Positions 55,890 through 64,000 are shown, counted from the first letter of the stretch. The stretch: DNA of 64,000 bases from Dolomitihabitans soli (GCF_022213955.1 NZ_JAKNTW010000001.1:372001-436000); one strand, 5' to 3'. Notes: generated from the letters alone by a model not told the origin. Numbers and translations: made by a program.

Positions 55890-56695
55890 GCGACCTGCTC
55901 TTCGACGAACCCGGGCCGCGGGCCCGGCGCAGGATCCGGATCGCCACCGTGGCCGGGGCGATCGTGGTCCTGGGGGTGGTGGCGCTGGCCGTACGCCAGT
56001 TCGCCGCCAACGGGCAGCTCGACGCGGACCGCTGGCAGCCCTACGCGACCTGGCCGATGTGGCGCTACCTGCTCGACGGGCTCGCCGCTACCGCGCTGGC
56101 GGCGGTCGTCTCCGCCGCGCTGGCGATGGCCGGCGGGCTCGCGCTCGCCCTCGGCAGGCTGTCCCGCCGCCGGTGGATCCGGCTGCCCTCCGCCGCCTAC
56201 GTCGAGGTCGTGCGGACCGTCCCGGCACTGCTGCTCGTCTACATCGTGTTGTTCGCGCTGCCCCGCTACGGGCTCGACCTGCCGTTGTTCTGGAAACTCG
56301 TGGTGCCGCTCGCGGTCTCCAACGCGGCCGCCTTCGCGGAGATCTTCCGGGCCGGAATCCTGTCCGTCCCGCGCGGCCAGACCGAGGCGGGCCTGGCCGT
56401 CGGGCTCACCCACGGCCGGACCATGCGCATGATCGTGCTCCCGCAGGCCGCCAGGAGGGTGCTGCCCTCGATGGTCAGCCAGTCGGTGGGCCTGCTGAAG
56501 GACACCTCGCTCGGCTTCGTGGTCAGCTACGCCGAACTGCTCTACAGCGGCAAGGTGCTGGCCACCTACAACGGGCTGCTCATCCAGACCTACATCATCG
56601 TCGCGCTGGTCTATCTGGTGGTCAACGCGTCGCTGTCCAAGCTCGCGCGGGTGCTCGAAGCCCGTCAACCGCGAAGGAGGCTCACCCGTGCCTGA
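55886..56695 (+). CDS. Amino acid ABC transporter permease 2
   Basis: 269 residues. A cytoplasmic N-terminus precedes a first helix (IATVAGAIVVLGVVALAV), and the permease domain carries NAAAFAEIFRAGILSVPRG plus GQTEAGLAVGLTHG as EAA motif. It overlaps permease 1 by 4 bp and the asparaginase gene by 8 bp. Confidence 0.92.
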   Translation: MSDLLFDEPGPRARRRIRIATVAGAIVVLGVVALAVRQFAANGQLDADRWQPYATWPMWRYLLDGLAATALAAVVSAALAMAGGLALALGRLSRRRWIRLPSAAYVEVVRTVPALLLVYIVLFALPRYGLDLPLFWKLVVPLAVSNAAAFAEIFRAGILSVPRGQTEAGLAVGLTHGRTMRMIVLPQAARRVLPSMVSQSVGLLKDTSLGFVVSYAELLYSGKVLATYNGLLIQTYIIVALVYLVVNASLSKLARVLEARQPRRRLTRA

Positions 56696-57638
56696 TCTGG
56701 TCCCGCTCGCCGAGGTGGTGCGGTCCGGATTCGTGGAGAGCGTTCACCACGGTGCCGCCGTGGTGCTCGCGCCCGGCGGTCACGTCGCGGTCGCCCGCGG
56801 CCCGGTGGACGCCCCGGTCCTGCCACGCTCCTCCGCCAAGCCGTTCCAGGCGCTCGGCTGCCTGCTCTCGGGCGCCGCCCTGCACGGCCCCCGCCTCGCC
56901 ATCGCCGCCGGCAGCCACACCGGCGAGGACTTCCACGTACGGCTGGCCGCCGTGATGCTCGCCGAGGCCGGGCTCGGGTTCGACGCCCTCGGCTGCCCGG
57001 CCGACTGGCCCGAGGACGAGGCCACCCGGCACGCGCTGATCCGCGGTGGCCGGACGCCCTCGCGGGAACGGATGAACTGCTCGGGCAAGCACGCCGCGAT
57101 GCTCGCCGCGTCCGTGGCCGCCGGTGAGCCGGTCGGCTCCTACCTCGATCCCGGCCATCCCGTGCAGGTCCGGATCAGGCAGGCGGTCGAGGAACTGTCG
57201 GGGGAGAAGGCCGCCCACGTCGCGGTGGACGGGTGCGGCGCGCCGTTGTTCGCGGTGACGCTGACCGGGCTGGCGCGGGCCGTACAGGGGCTGGTTCTGG
57301 CGGAGCCCGGGTCGCCGCCGCGGCGGGTCGCCGACGCGATGCGCGCCCATCCCGAGTACGTCGGCGGCACCGGGCACGTGAACACCACGCTGATGCGGGC
57401 GCTGCCCGGCGCGGTGGCCAAGGGCGGGGCCGAGGGCGTGCTCGTCGTCGCGCTCGGCACCGGGCACACCGCCGCCGTCAAGGTCATCGACGGGAGCCCC
57501 CGGGCCACCACCGCGATCGCGCTGGCGGCACTCGCCGCGGCGGGCGGCGACGTGGCGGCCGCGGCCGAGTACGCCAGGGTTCCGGTGCTGGGCGGGGGAG
57601 TCCCGGTCGGCGAGATCCACGCTTTGGGGGAGATATGA
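56688..57638 (+). CDS. Asparaginase, Rhizobium etli type II (zinc-dependent Ser-Lys) family
   Basis: 316 residues from GTG 56688. Family hallmarks are LPRSSAKPFQALG, holding the double Ser-Lys pair (S-S-x-K), MNCSGKHAAMLAA and VDGCGAPLFAV. In structurally studied members (ReAII) these Cys and Lys residues form the zinc site beside the nucleophile. It hydrolyses asparagine to aspartate and ammonia or acts on a related amide. There is no signal peptide, so it works on the substrate imported by the upstream transporter. Overlaps on both sides prove co-transcription with the transporter and cutC. Confidence 0.88.
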   Translation: MPDLVPLAEVVRSGFVESVHHGAAVVLAPGGHVAVARGPVDAPVLPRSSAKPFQALGCLLSGAALHGPRLAIAAGSHTGEDFHVRLAAVMLAEAGLGFDALGCPADWPEDEATRHALIRGGRTPSRERMNCSGKHAAMLAASVAAGEPVGSYLDPGHPVQVRIRQAVEELSGEKAAHVAVDGCGAPLFAVTLTGLARAVQGLVLAEPGSPPRRVADAMRAHPEYVGGTGHVNTTLMRALPGAVAKGGAEGVLVVALGTGHTAAVKVIDGSPRATTAIALAALAAAGGDVAAAAEYARVPVLGGGVPVGEIHALGEI

Positions 57639-58387
57639 GCCTTACCTATGAAATCTGCATCGACAGTACGGCGGGCGCGGTCGCGGCCGAGCGGGCCGGG
57701 GCGCACCGGGTGGAGCTGTGCTCGGCGCTGTTCGACGGCGGCCTCACCCCGACCCTCGGCACCGTCGAGGCGACGCTCGCGGCGGTCTCCTCGGTCCGGG
57801 TCCATGTGATCATTCGTCCGCGTGGCGGTGACTTCATCTACGACGAGCACGAGATCGCGGCCATGGAACGCGACGTCGCCACGGTGCGGGACGCCGGGGC
57901 GCAGGGCGTGGTGATCGGCGTGCTGACCCCGGCGGGCGAGGTGGACACGGAGGTCGCCAAGCGGCTCATCGGCGCGGCCGGAGGGCTCTCGGTCACCTTC
58001 CACCGCGCCTTCGACATGGCCGCCGACCCGTTCGCCGCCCTCGACGTCCTCGCGGGCCTGGGCGTGGACCGCGTCCTCACCTCCGGCCAGGACGTCACCG
58101 CGCTGGAGGGCGCGCCGCTGATCGCGTCCCTGGTCGAGCGGGCGGGCGACCAGCTCATCGTGATGCCGGGCGGCGGCATCACCCCGCGCAACGTGGGCCG
58201 GGTGGTGGCGGCCACCGGGGCGAGGGAGATCCACTTCGCCGCCCTCGTGGACGCGCCCAGCCCCGCGACCCACCGCAACCCGCACCCGTTCATGGGCGGC
58301 GAGCTGAGGCGTCCGGAGTACCTTCGCCAGGTCACCTCGGCCGCCCTGGTCGGCGAGGTCATCGCGGCCGGCGGAACGGGCGCCTGA
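57635..58387 (+). CDS. cutC: CutC family protein
   Basis: 250 residues, a TIM barrel beginning LTYEICIDSTAGAVAAERAG. Signature parts are RVELCSALFDGGLTPTLG, HVIIRPRGGDFIYDE and VTFHRAFDMAADP, with VLTSGQ and VMPGGGITPRNV in the second half. CutC was named for copper homeostasis in E. coli, but that role is disputed, and an enzymatic role has been suggested. Here it is translationally coupled (ATGA) to an asparaginase and amino-acid importer under a ROK regulator, which argues for metabolism of the imported compound. Confidence 0.9.
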   Translation: MSLTYEICIDSTAGAVAAERAGAHRVELCSALFDGGLTPTLGTVEATLAAVSSVRVHVIIRPRGGDFIYDEHEIAAMERDVATVRDAGAQGVVIGVLTPAGEVDTEVAKRLIGAAGGLSVTFHRAFDMAADPFAALDVLAGLGVDRVLTSGQDVTALEGAPLIASLVERAGDQLIVMPGGGITPRNVGRVVAATGAREIHFAALVDAPSPATHRNPHPFMGGELRRPEYLRQVTSAALVGEVIAAGGTGA

Positions 58388-58657
58388 CCGGCACGGCCGG
58401 CCCGCCAGGACGGGGGTGCCTGGCGGGCCGGTCGGGTCTCGGCGGATGCGCCGGTCTCGGCGGTGCAGTGGGTGCAGTGGGTGCTGCGGGTGCGGCTGGA
58501 TGTGCGACGCGGGGGTGATGCGCAGCCGGTCGTCGCTTTCTGGATCGGGTAGAGGTCTCCGGGTCGGGCAGGCCTGTCTCCGGGTGTGTGGTCCGGGGTC
58601 GGTCGGGGGCGCGGGGTCAGATGGGCGTGTAGTCGGGGGTCGGTCGGGGTCGCGGGG
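58388..58657. other. Gap between cutC and the M48 gene, with simple repeats
   Basis: Low-complexity GC-rich sequence with GGTGCAGT/GGTGC repeats (58460-58490) and, at its right end, a 41-bp duplication of the end of the convergent M48 gene. No gene or clear terminator hairpin was found. Confidence 0.5.
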
Positions 58658-58676
58658 TCAGGCGGGCGTGTAGTCG
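58595..58676. repeat. 41-bp tandem duplication overlapping the 3' end of the M48 gene
   Basis: Two units, 58595-58635 and 58636-58676, differ at only a few positions. Unit 2 contains the stop and last codons of the M48 peptidase gene; unit 1 is a non-coding copy outside it. This is a local replication-slippage product. Confidence 0.7.
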
Positions 58677-60130
58677 GGGGCCACGCCCAGCTCGGCGAGC
58701 CAGGCGCGCATCCCGGGCACCCCTGAGGGGTCGGCGACGACCTTGGCCGCGTACTGCGCCACCGAGACCTCCTCGCCGTCGGTGAACAGCAGGCGGGCCG
58801 GACCCGACCAGGAGAGGGTCCAGCGGGCCTCGCCGTGCTGGATGAGCGTCGCCTCCAGGGCCTGCCCGAGCACCCCGGCGAGCAGCGTGCCCGACGCGTT
58901 CCAGCCGAGCTGCCGCAACTCGTGCTCCAGCGCGGCGTGCTGCCCCCTGGCCAGCGCTTCGAAGGAGGCGTCGAGATAGGGCAGCGGGGTGCCCATGACC
59001 CGCTGGCCCGCGACGGAGAGATCGTGCAGCGCCTCGGCGTTACGCGCGGCGTACATCCCGTGCGCGACCAGGTCCTCCCAGGAGACGGGCCGCAGCCCGG
59101 ACAGCGCCTCCTGGGTCCAGATGGTCTGCTCGACGGCCGCCGCCGCGACCGCCGGATCGACCAGCATGGCGGTGGCCAGCCTCGGGTTGGGCGGGTGCCC
59201 CGGGTCGGGCAGCAGGGCGATCGCGGCCAGCCGGTCGTGCAGGCCGGGGTGGGAGTCGTAGGGCGAGGTCTCCACCGGCTGCTCGGCCGCGCCGGCCAGT
59301 TGCGCCCTCCTGGCGGGGTCGCCGGCCATCGCGTGGAAGCCCGCGAGAACCTGCGCGGGACGATTTCCGCCCGTCCCCGACATCGTCATGTAGTGCTCGG
59401 TGAACAGGTCCCAGGCCAGCGCCGTGGCGTGGATCTTGCGAAGCGCGCCGCCCATGGCGTCCCGGCCCGCGATGGCGACCGCGAACGCGTCGGCCTCCAG
59501 CTCCTGGCGGCGCGAGACGGCCTGCGACACGCGCAGATAGAGCTTGGCGTACGCGGAGAACAAGCGCTGCACGAACGGGTGGCCGCCCAGCCCCCGGACG
59601 GTGGCGATCAGGGCGACCCTGCCCCGGTAGACGGGCGCGCCGAGCCGGGTGTGGGCGCCGCTGTAGTGGCCCAGTTCGTGCCCGAGCACCGCGCGCATCT
59701 CATCGACGGTGAGCGTTTCGAGCAGCGGCAGCCCGATGTACATGCGGCGTCGCGTCGCGCGCAGGCCGAGGAACCGGGTGTCCTCGGCGACGGCGGCGTT
59801 CACCTCGGCGACGAGCCGGATCTCGTCCGGGGGCGCGGTCCGCACGTGCTGGGCCAGCTCCTCGATGGTCCGCCACAGGTGGGGCTCCTGCTCCCGGGAG
59901 ACCGCGACCCCCGGCTGCTCGCCGGCCTTCCTGCGGCTGACCATCCACAACGCCCGCACCAGCGCGGCCGCGGCGAGGGTCAGCAGGACGGCGATCTGCA
60001 CGCCGCGGGCGTGGAAGTCGACGAACAACAGGACGTCGAAGAACACGGCGGCCGCCAGAATGACGCCGACCAGCAGATAGAAGCCGGCGAGCAGGGTGAA
60101 GGCCAGCACGGCCCTCAGAGCGGTGGTCAT
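58658..60130 (-). CDS. M48-family membrane zinc metallopeptidase
   Basis: 490 residues. Two N-terminal helices (LAFTLLAGFYLLVGVILAAAVFF and IAVLLTLAAAALVRALWMV) anchor it. The zinc motif is LGHELGHYSGAH and the third ligand Glu is in SRRQELEADAFAV, as in HtpX/Ste24-like peptidases. The C-terminal about 150 residues beyond the core have no recognisable motif. It probably degrades misfolded membrane proteins. An independent promoter is expected in the 42-bp gap from the HNH gene. Confidence 0.88.
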   Translation of the reverse strand: MTTALRAVLAFTLLAGFYLLVGVILAAAVFFDVLLFVDFHARGVQIAVLLTLAAAALVRALWMVSRRKAGEQPGVAVSREQEPHLWRTIEELAQHVRTAPPDEIRLVAEVNAAVAEDTRFLGLRATRRRMYIGLPLLETLTVDEMRAVLGHELGHYSGAHTRLGAPVYRGRVALIATVRGLGGHPFVQRLFSAYAKLYLRVSQAVSRRQELEADAFAVAIAGRDAMGGALRKIHATALAWDLFTEHYMTMSGTGGNRPAQVLAGFHAMAGDPARRAQLAGAAEQPVETSPYDSHPGLHDRLAAIALLPDPGHPPNPRLATAMLVDPAVAAAAVEQTIWTQEALSGLRPVSWEDLVAHGMYAARNAEALHDLSVAGQRVMGTPLPYLDASFEALARGQHAALEHELRQLGWNASGTLLAGVLGQALEATLIQHGEARWTLSWSGPARLLFTDGEEVSVAQYAAKVVADPSGVPGMRAWLAELGVAPDYTPA

Positions 60131-60172
60131 GGAAGATGGGCTCCACGATGAGGGGTCAGATCTGAAACGACC

Positions 60173-60793
60173 CTAACGGAGCCGGTCCCTGGGATCGTCG
60201 GTGCAGAGGTCGAGCATGCCCACCAGTGCCTGCTTCTCGGCGGGGTCGACCGAGAGTCCCCAGCGTGACTTCACCTCGATCCAGGAGCGCGCGTAGATGC
60301 AGTAGAAGCTCGTCAGCGGCGGCCGCCACACGGCGGGGTCCTTGTCGCCCTTGGCCTGATTCACGTTGTCGGTGACGGCCCAGAGCTGGCTGGAGTCGAG
60401 ATCGTTGGCGAACGATCCGCGCCGGCTGGTCGTCCAGTCGTTCGCTCCCGACTTCCACGCCTCCGACAGCGGGACCATGTGGTCGATGTCGATGTCGGAG
60501 GCCAGCCGCCAGGTCGCTCCGTCGTACGGCGAGTGCCAGACGCCCCTCACAGCACGGCACTGGTCGTCGACCTGCACGTCCTGGCCGTCGCGGCGCAGCA
60601 CGGTCTCCCGCGTGTCGCAGGTGCCCTGGACGGTGGCCCAGTGCGGGAACTTGGACCTGCTGTACCCGTCGGAGGTGCCGGGCGCGAGGACGACGAGGGC
60701 GTCCAGCTGGGTGCGGGCGATGGAGGCCGGCGGCGGTGGCGGCGGCAGGATCGAGGTGACCGCGACGAGCGCGGTGAGCGTGTATATGATCAC
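60173..60793 (-). CDS. Secreted HNH nuclease (DUF1524-like)
   Basis: 206 residues. The N-terminal hydrophobic segment MIIYTLTALVAVTSILPPPP serves as a signal. The nuclease core has DIDIDHMVPLSEAWKSG (catalytic D-H) and the later NDLDSSQLWAVT, NVNQAKGDKDPAVW (Asn and Lys positions of the HNH fold). Cys pairs are consistent with an exported protein. Secreted HNH proteins of this type are common in actinomycetes and probably digest environmental DNA; family assignment is from motifs only. Confidence 0.85.
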   Translation of the reverse strand: MIIYTLTALVAVTSILPPPPPPASIARTQLDALVVLAPGTSDGYSRSKFPHWATVQGTCDTRETVLRRDGQDVQVDDQCRAVRGVWHSPYDGATWRLASDIDIDHMVPLSEAWKSGANDWTTSRRGSFANDLDSSQLWAVTDNVNQAKGDKDPAVWRPPLTSFYCIYARSWIEVKSRWGLSVDPAEKQALVGMLDLCTDDPRDRLR

Positions 60794-60961
60794 GCGCAGA
60801 CCGTAAAGATCGTCTGCCGCCTACTCTCTTCCCCACGCGGCCGATTGACGATCTTCTAGGACGAGCTTTGCCCGCCCCGTGGATCACCGTCTGCCCGCGG
60901 CCGAGCCGGGTGCAACACTTCGGGTCGCTTCTCCGTCTATGTCTGGACGAAGGGGGACCAT

Positions 60962-61447
60962 GTGACCGACGATCCGCTGTTCGAACGCTTCGTGTCCGAT
61001 CGGGCGGACGCACTCCTGAGATACGGATACATGCTCACGGGAAACCCGCACGACGCCGCCGACCTGGTCCAGGAGGCACTCGTACGGCTCCGCGGCTCCT
61101 GGCCGCGGGTCAAGCGGAAACACGACCCGGAGAGCTATGTCCGCACCTCGATGGCGCGGCTGCACATCGGCGCGTGGCGCCGGCGGCAACGCGAGGTCCT
61201 CATCGGGGATCCCCCCGACCGGCGGGCGGTCGAGCCGCCGGAGAGGCACGACGACGAACTGTGGGCGGAACTGGCGAAGCTGCCCCGCCGCCAGCGGGCG
61301 GTGATCGTGCTGCGTTACTACGAGGACCGGTCGGACCTGGAGATCTCGGCGATCCTCGGCGTCTCCCGCGGCACGGTCCGCAGCCAGGCGTCCCGTGCCC
61401 TGGACAAACTTCGTTCGAGCGTTCACCTTGCGGAGAGCCTGCTATGA
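60962..61447 (+). CDS. ECF sigma factor (SigE-like)
   Basis: 161 residues from GTG 60962 with AAGGGGGA upstream. Region 2 has LLRYGYMLTGNPHDAADLVQEAL and region 4 has LAKLPRRQRAVIVLRYYEDRSD with ISAILGVSRGTVRSQASRAL. This size and the LPRRQRAV motif match the SigE-70/SigL ECF group, which usually has a downstream membrane partner. The stop overlaps the next gene by 4 bp. Confidence 0.9.
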   Translation: MTDDPLFERFVSDRADALLRYGYMLTGNPHDAADLVQEALVRLRGSWPRVKRKHDPESYVRTSMARLHIGAWRRRQREVLIGDPPDRRAVEPPERHDDELWAELAKLPRRQRAVIVLRYYEDRSDLEISAILGVSRGTVRSQASRALDKLRSSVHLAESLL

Positions 61448-62631
61448 GAGATCTGGAAGACGCCCTGAGCCGCGCCCTCGACCGTCAGGCGAGCCGTGCC
61501 CCCACCGCCGCGCCCGACTTCCTGAACCAGGTGCGCGCCCGGCACTCCCGGCGCCGCCGGCGAGGGGTCACCGTGGCCGCCGCGGCGGCGGTGGCCGTCG
61601 TGACCGCCGGTGCCGCGCTCGCGACCGGCCGGCTGGCTCCGCCTGACGGCGAGCCCGCCGCTCGCCCCACCGAGCAGCCGGTGATCGACCCGGCGATGCC
61701 GCCGATCGAGAAGGTGTGGCCGCGCGCGGTGCACACCGTCCCGCCGCGGCTGCCCAATGGCCGGCGGTTCGACCCGCAGCTCTTCCTGAACGACCACACG
61801 GTTCTCGTCCTGACCAGGAAGGGAGACCACGTCGACCGGCCCGACGGGCTGTGGGCCTATGATCTGGACGCCGGGAGGGCCGCCAGGCTGGTCACGATCG
61901 AGGCCCCGCCGGGAACGGTGGTCACCGCCCCGTTCGTGGTGGCGGGCGACGGCCGGTTGGCCTGGTGGACCCTGCGGAAGGACGGCAGCAGGAAGATCGT
62001 GGACATCTGGACGGCCCCGATCACCGGCGGACCGCAGCGCAAACTCGTCTCGTTCGACGAGGACCAGGGCATCGACCTGGTGATCGCCGGCCGTAAGGCC
62101 ATCTGGTCGCGCTGGAAGACGGGCGGCGTCTACCAGATGAGCCTCAACGGCGGGCGTTCCAAGCCGCTGCCCGGCACCACGGGGCACCGCCTGCTCGACT
62201 GGCCCTGGACCGCTCCCTATCTGCCGGAGAAGGAGAAGAACGTCGTCCGCCGCTTCGGAACCGCGTACAACGCGGAGACCGGCGAGCGCCGGGAGATGAT
62301 GAGCGAAGACCGCGGGTGGAACTGCGGGCTCACCTGGTGCCTGCTCGGCAGGAGCGCGCAGCACCGCGACGGTTCGGCAGGGCGCACGATGCCGGGGAGG
62401 AGCATGAACACGCCCGCCCTCGACCGGTTCCTCACCCTCTTCCAGATGGGAAAGAAGGGGCTGAGCGGCATGGTGCTGTACGACCTGTCCACCGGGCGTG
62501 CCGGTGACCTGGGCATTCGCCCGACGCGCAAGGGCACTCTCCGGGGCGAGCACGTCGACCGCCGTGCCACTGTGTTCCACTACGAATCGCAGGGCAAGAA
62601 GGTGATCGTGGACCTCGCCTCGATCAAGTGA
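61444..62631 (+). CDS. Membrane-anchored partner of the ECF sigma factor
   Basis: 395 residues. A 40-residue cytoplasmic N-terminus (MRDLEDALSRALDRQASRAP) leads to one transmembrane helix (VTVAAAAAVAVVTAGAALA, about 42-60). An outer domain of about 330 residues with beta-propeller-like repeats (GLWAYDLDAGRAARLV, IWTAPITGGPQRKLV, GVYQMSLNGG) follows. The coupling to the sigma gene and topology suggest an anti-sigma factor, although the zinc HxxxCxxC motif is absent. The propeller could be the sensor. Confidence 0.78.
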   Translation: MRDLEDALSRALDRQASRAPTAAPDFLNQVRARHSRRRRRGVTVAAAAAVAVVTAGAALATGRLAPPDGEPAARPTEQPVIDPAMPPIEKVWPRAVHTVPPRLPNGRRFDPQLFLNDHTVLVLTRKGDHVDRPDGLWAYDLDAGRAARLVTIEAPPGTVVTAPFVVAGDGRLAWWTLRKDGSRKIVDIWTAPITGGPQRKLVSFDEDQGIDLVIAGRKAIWSRWKTGGVYQMSLNGGRSKPLPGTTGHRLLDWPWTAPYLPEKEKNVVRRFGTAYNAETGERREMMSEDRGWNCGLTWCLLGRSAQHRDGSAGRTMPGRSMNTPALDRFLTLFQMGKKGLSGMVLYDLSTGRAGDLGIRPTRKGTLRGEHVDRRATVFHYESQGKKVIVDLASIK

Positions 62632-62774
62632 GACCGGGCCGCGACCCGGCTTCCGGGGTGGCTTCTCGGCGCCCGGGGTGCCGCATGCAGGTTTTCGGGC
62701 GGCTTCCGGGGATCTGAGGGTGTCGCGGGGGCGGCTCTCCAGCGTCCGGAGTCGGTCGGCGAAGGGCGTGGGCC
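62632..62774. other. Short convergent gap
   Basis: GC-rich with CGGCTTCCGGGG-type short repeats. CTGAGGGTGTCGCGG occurs here (62714-62728) and again inside the 3' end of the kinase-like gene (62794-62808), a second example of a duplicated gene end. No terminator hairpin was singled out. Confidence 0.4.
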
Positions 62775-64000
62775 TCAGCGGCCGGCGAGCCGCCTGAGGG
62801 TGTCGCGGAGCCGTCCGAACCGCATCGGCTCGGCGGGCTCGGCGTCCTCCTCCTGGACTGGGAACCGCTGGGTGGCCGGATGCGGATTCTGCGGGGCTTG
62901 CTGGGGCCGCCCCGCGCGGATCCCGCGTAGGGTGCCGAGGGCTTCCGCCGCGCCGGGGCGCTTGGCGGGGGACTGGTCGCGCATCCAGCGGACCAGGTCC
63001 ATGACCTTCGCGTCGAGGTCGCCGTCCGCCGTCTCGGCGTCGGGACTGGGCTCGGGCAGCCGGCCGGTCAGGAGCTGGAAGGCGATCACGCCCGCCGCGT
63101 ACACGTCGGACGCGAAGGTCATCCGCTCCGGGCTGGTCTGGCACTCGGGGGCCACATAGTGCACGTCGAGCAGGCCGGGCAACTCGTTGGCCACGGTGTA
63201 GTCGCGCGGGCCCGGCTTGGCGTGGTCGAAGCCGGTCAGCATGGCCCGGCCCGCCTCGGTCACCAGCACGTTCGCGGGGCTGAGCGCGCGGTGCACGACG
63301 CCGTTCGCGTGGACGTGCGCCAGCCCGCGCAGGATGTCCTCCACCAGGTCGAGCGCCGGTTCGACCGGGCCGCCGGCGAGACGCAGGTGCAGCGCGTGCC
63401 CGTGGACGTCGTCGAGAACCAGGACGAACCGGCTCTCGTCGTCGATGCCGAAGAAGTCGCGCGAGCGGACCACGCACGGGTGCGCGGGAATCTTGGTCAG
63501 CGACCGGTACGCGTTGGCGATCCGCTGCCGCTCCGCCTCCCGCTGCTCCGTGATCGCCATCGGATCGGCCTGGTAGACCCGGAGCAGCACCGTCTCCGCG
63601 CCCCTGGCGGTCGCGTTCACCGCGCGGTACTCGGTGACCCGGTTGTCGCCCCCGAGTTGCTCCTCCACCTCCCAGTTGCCGAACCTGGGCGGGGTCGTGG
63701 AACGCCGCACCGCGCCGTTGAGCGCCTCCAGGATCGCTGTGCCGTACGGCTTGGCGTCGGGGCTGCATCCTCGTCTGACGCGTGAGACGTCGCCCAGCGT
63801 GGTGATCAGCCCGGTCAGGGTCGTGACGTTTCGTGAGTCGCGCCCGGCGGGGTCGACCAGGACCGCGTCGGGGGCGGTCAGCACCACCAGGCTGTCGACG
63901 TAGACGCGTTCCAGCTCGCGGTGCCGGTCGACGAGGAGGCCCTTGAGCGCCCGCGCGGTGCCTCTGACCTTGGCCACCGGGGATCCGAAGGCGCCGTGGC
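62775..64000 (-). CDS. NERD-type protein with a kinase-like domain (PglW-like), N-terminus beyond the window
   Basis: The frame is open from 64000; an internal GTG lies at 63977, but the sequence before it is protein-like, so the gene is probably truncated by the window. Residues from the GTG: 15-60 (LERVYVDSLVVLTAPDAVLV) resemble the end of a NERD domain as in PglW. A protein-kinase fold follows from residue 100 (FGNWEVEEQLGG, FVLVLDDVHGHALHL). Key catalytic positions are altered: VAIK-type Lys is Arg (VLLRVY), HRD is HRA (HRALSPANVLV, 229-239), DFG is GFD. It is thus a pseudokinase candidate. The protein ends about 50 residues after the fold, without the long C-terminus of PglW. Confidence 0.6.
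   Translation of the reverse strand, partial: HGAFGSPVAKVRGTARALKGLLVDRHRELERVYVDSLVVLTAPDAVLVDPAGRDSRNVTTLTGLITTLGDVSRVRRGCSPDAKPYGTAILEALNGAVRRSTTPPRFGNWEVEEQLGGDNRVTEYRAVNATARGAETVLLRVYQADPMAITEQREAERQRIANAYRSLTKIPAHPCVVRSRDFFGIDDESRFVLVLDDVHGHALHLRLAGGPVEPALDLVEDILRGLAHVHANGVVHRALSPANVLVTEAGRAMLTGFDHAKPGPRDYTVANELPGLLDVHYVAPECQTSPERMTFASDVYAAGVIAFQLLTGRLPEPSPDAETADGDLDAKVMDLVRWMRDQSPAKRPGAAEALGTLRGIRAGRPQQAPQNPHPATQRFPVQEEDAEPAEPMRFGRLRDTLRRLAGR

Noticed and set aside
61423-63768. 781-residue minus-strand frame
   Set aside because: It covers the anti-sigma-like gene in antisense and the kinase-like gene in another frame.

Overview
The window is chromosomal DNA of a high-GC actinobacterium. 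Evidence is the near-uniform G/C third positions, many GTG starts, ATGA/GTGA stop-start overlaps, and the gene order recO-uppS-zur/znu-glyS-ppdK-dgt-dnaG-rpoD. The mix of bacterial NO synthase, CGNR zinc-finger protein and NTPase/periplasmic-binding fusion suggests a filamentous actinomycete, most likely of the Streptosporangiaceae (inference; no rRNA gene is present to fix it).

Layout. (1) 0-6.4 kb, minus strand: a tightly coupled cassette of a NagA-like amidohydrolase, SIS sugar-phosphate isomerase, sugar-1-phosphate nucleotidyltransferase, HddA-like GHMP kinase, GT4 glycosyltransferase, class IV aminotransferase and an APH-like kinase that runs off the left edge. It looks like a pathway that makes and transfers an activated heptose-like sugar. 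(2) 7-13.5 kb: PhoD-like phosphoesterase, a ddaH-rocD arginine/ornithine pair with an Lrp regulator, and a CDP-alcohol phosphatidyltransferase with a membrane partner. (3) 13.6-21.4 kb: housekeeping block recO, uppS, CGNR protein, the zinc operon znuA-znuC-znuB-zur behind a promoter with an embedded Zur box, a small membrane protein, a monooxygenase-fold protein and glyS. (4) 21.5-27.5 kb: one operon of a secreted peptide, MoxR, DUF58, VWA, a PDZ-less HtrA-type protease and a two-component system. (5) 27.6-30.5 kb: ppdK, preceded by a striking array of 14-bp repeats. (6) 30.6-37.2 kb: an accessory patch with an NTPase-like/substrate-binding receptor, a split PAPS-reductase-like pseudogene, a zinc-ribbon gene, an alpha/beta hydrolase and gene debris. 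(7) 37.2-45.3 kb: dgt, a degenerate M23 lipoprotein, dnaG, principal-type sigma factor, a GH63-like hydrolase, small genes and tRNA-Asn. (8) 45.5-64 kb: NO synthase, a double-HTH regulator divergent from a carotenoid oxygenase, a crotonase, galK, a PLP enzyme, a ROK-controlled amino-acid ABC/asparaginase/CutC operon, an M48 peptidase, a secreted HNH nuclease, an ECF sigma/anti-sigma pair and a NERD-type pseudokinase cut by the right edge.

Most functional links are operonic. The zinc genes are read with their own repressor. The MoxR/VWA/protease genes are read with a sensor kinase pair. The amino-acid transporter is read with an asparaginase and CutC beside a divergent ROK regulator. Several genes (recO, dnaG, dgt, the GH63-like gene, the PLP enzyme) have a -10-like hexamer 6-9 nt before the start codon and may be leaderless. 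No insertion sequence, prophage or CRISPR array was recognised.
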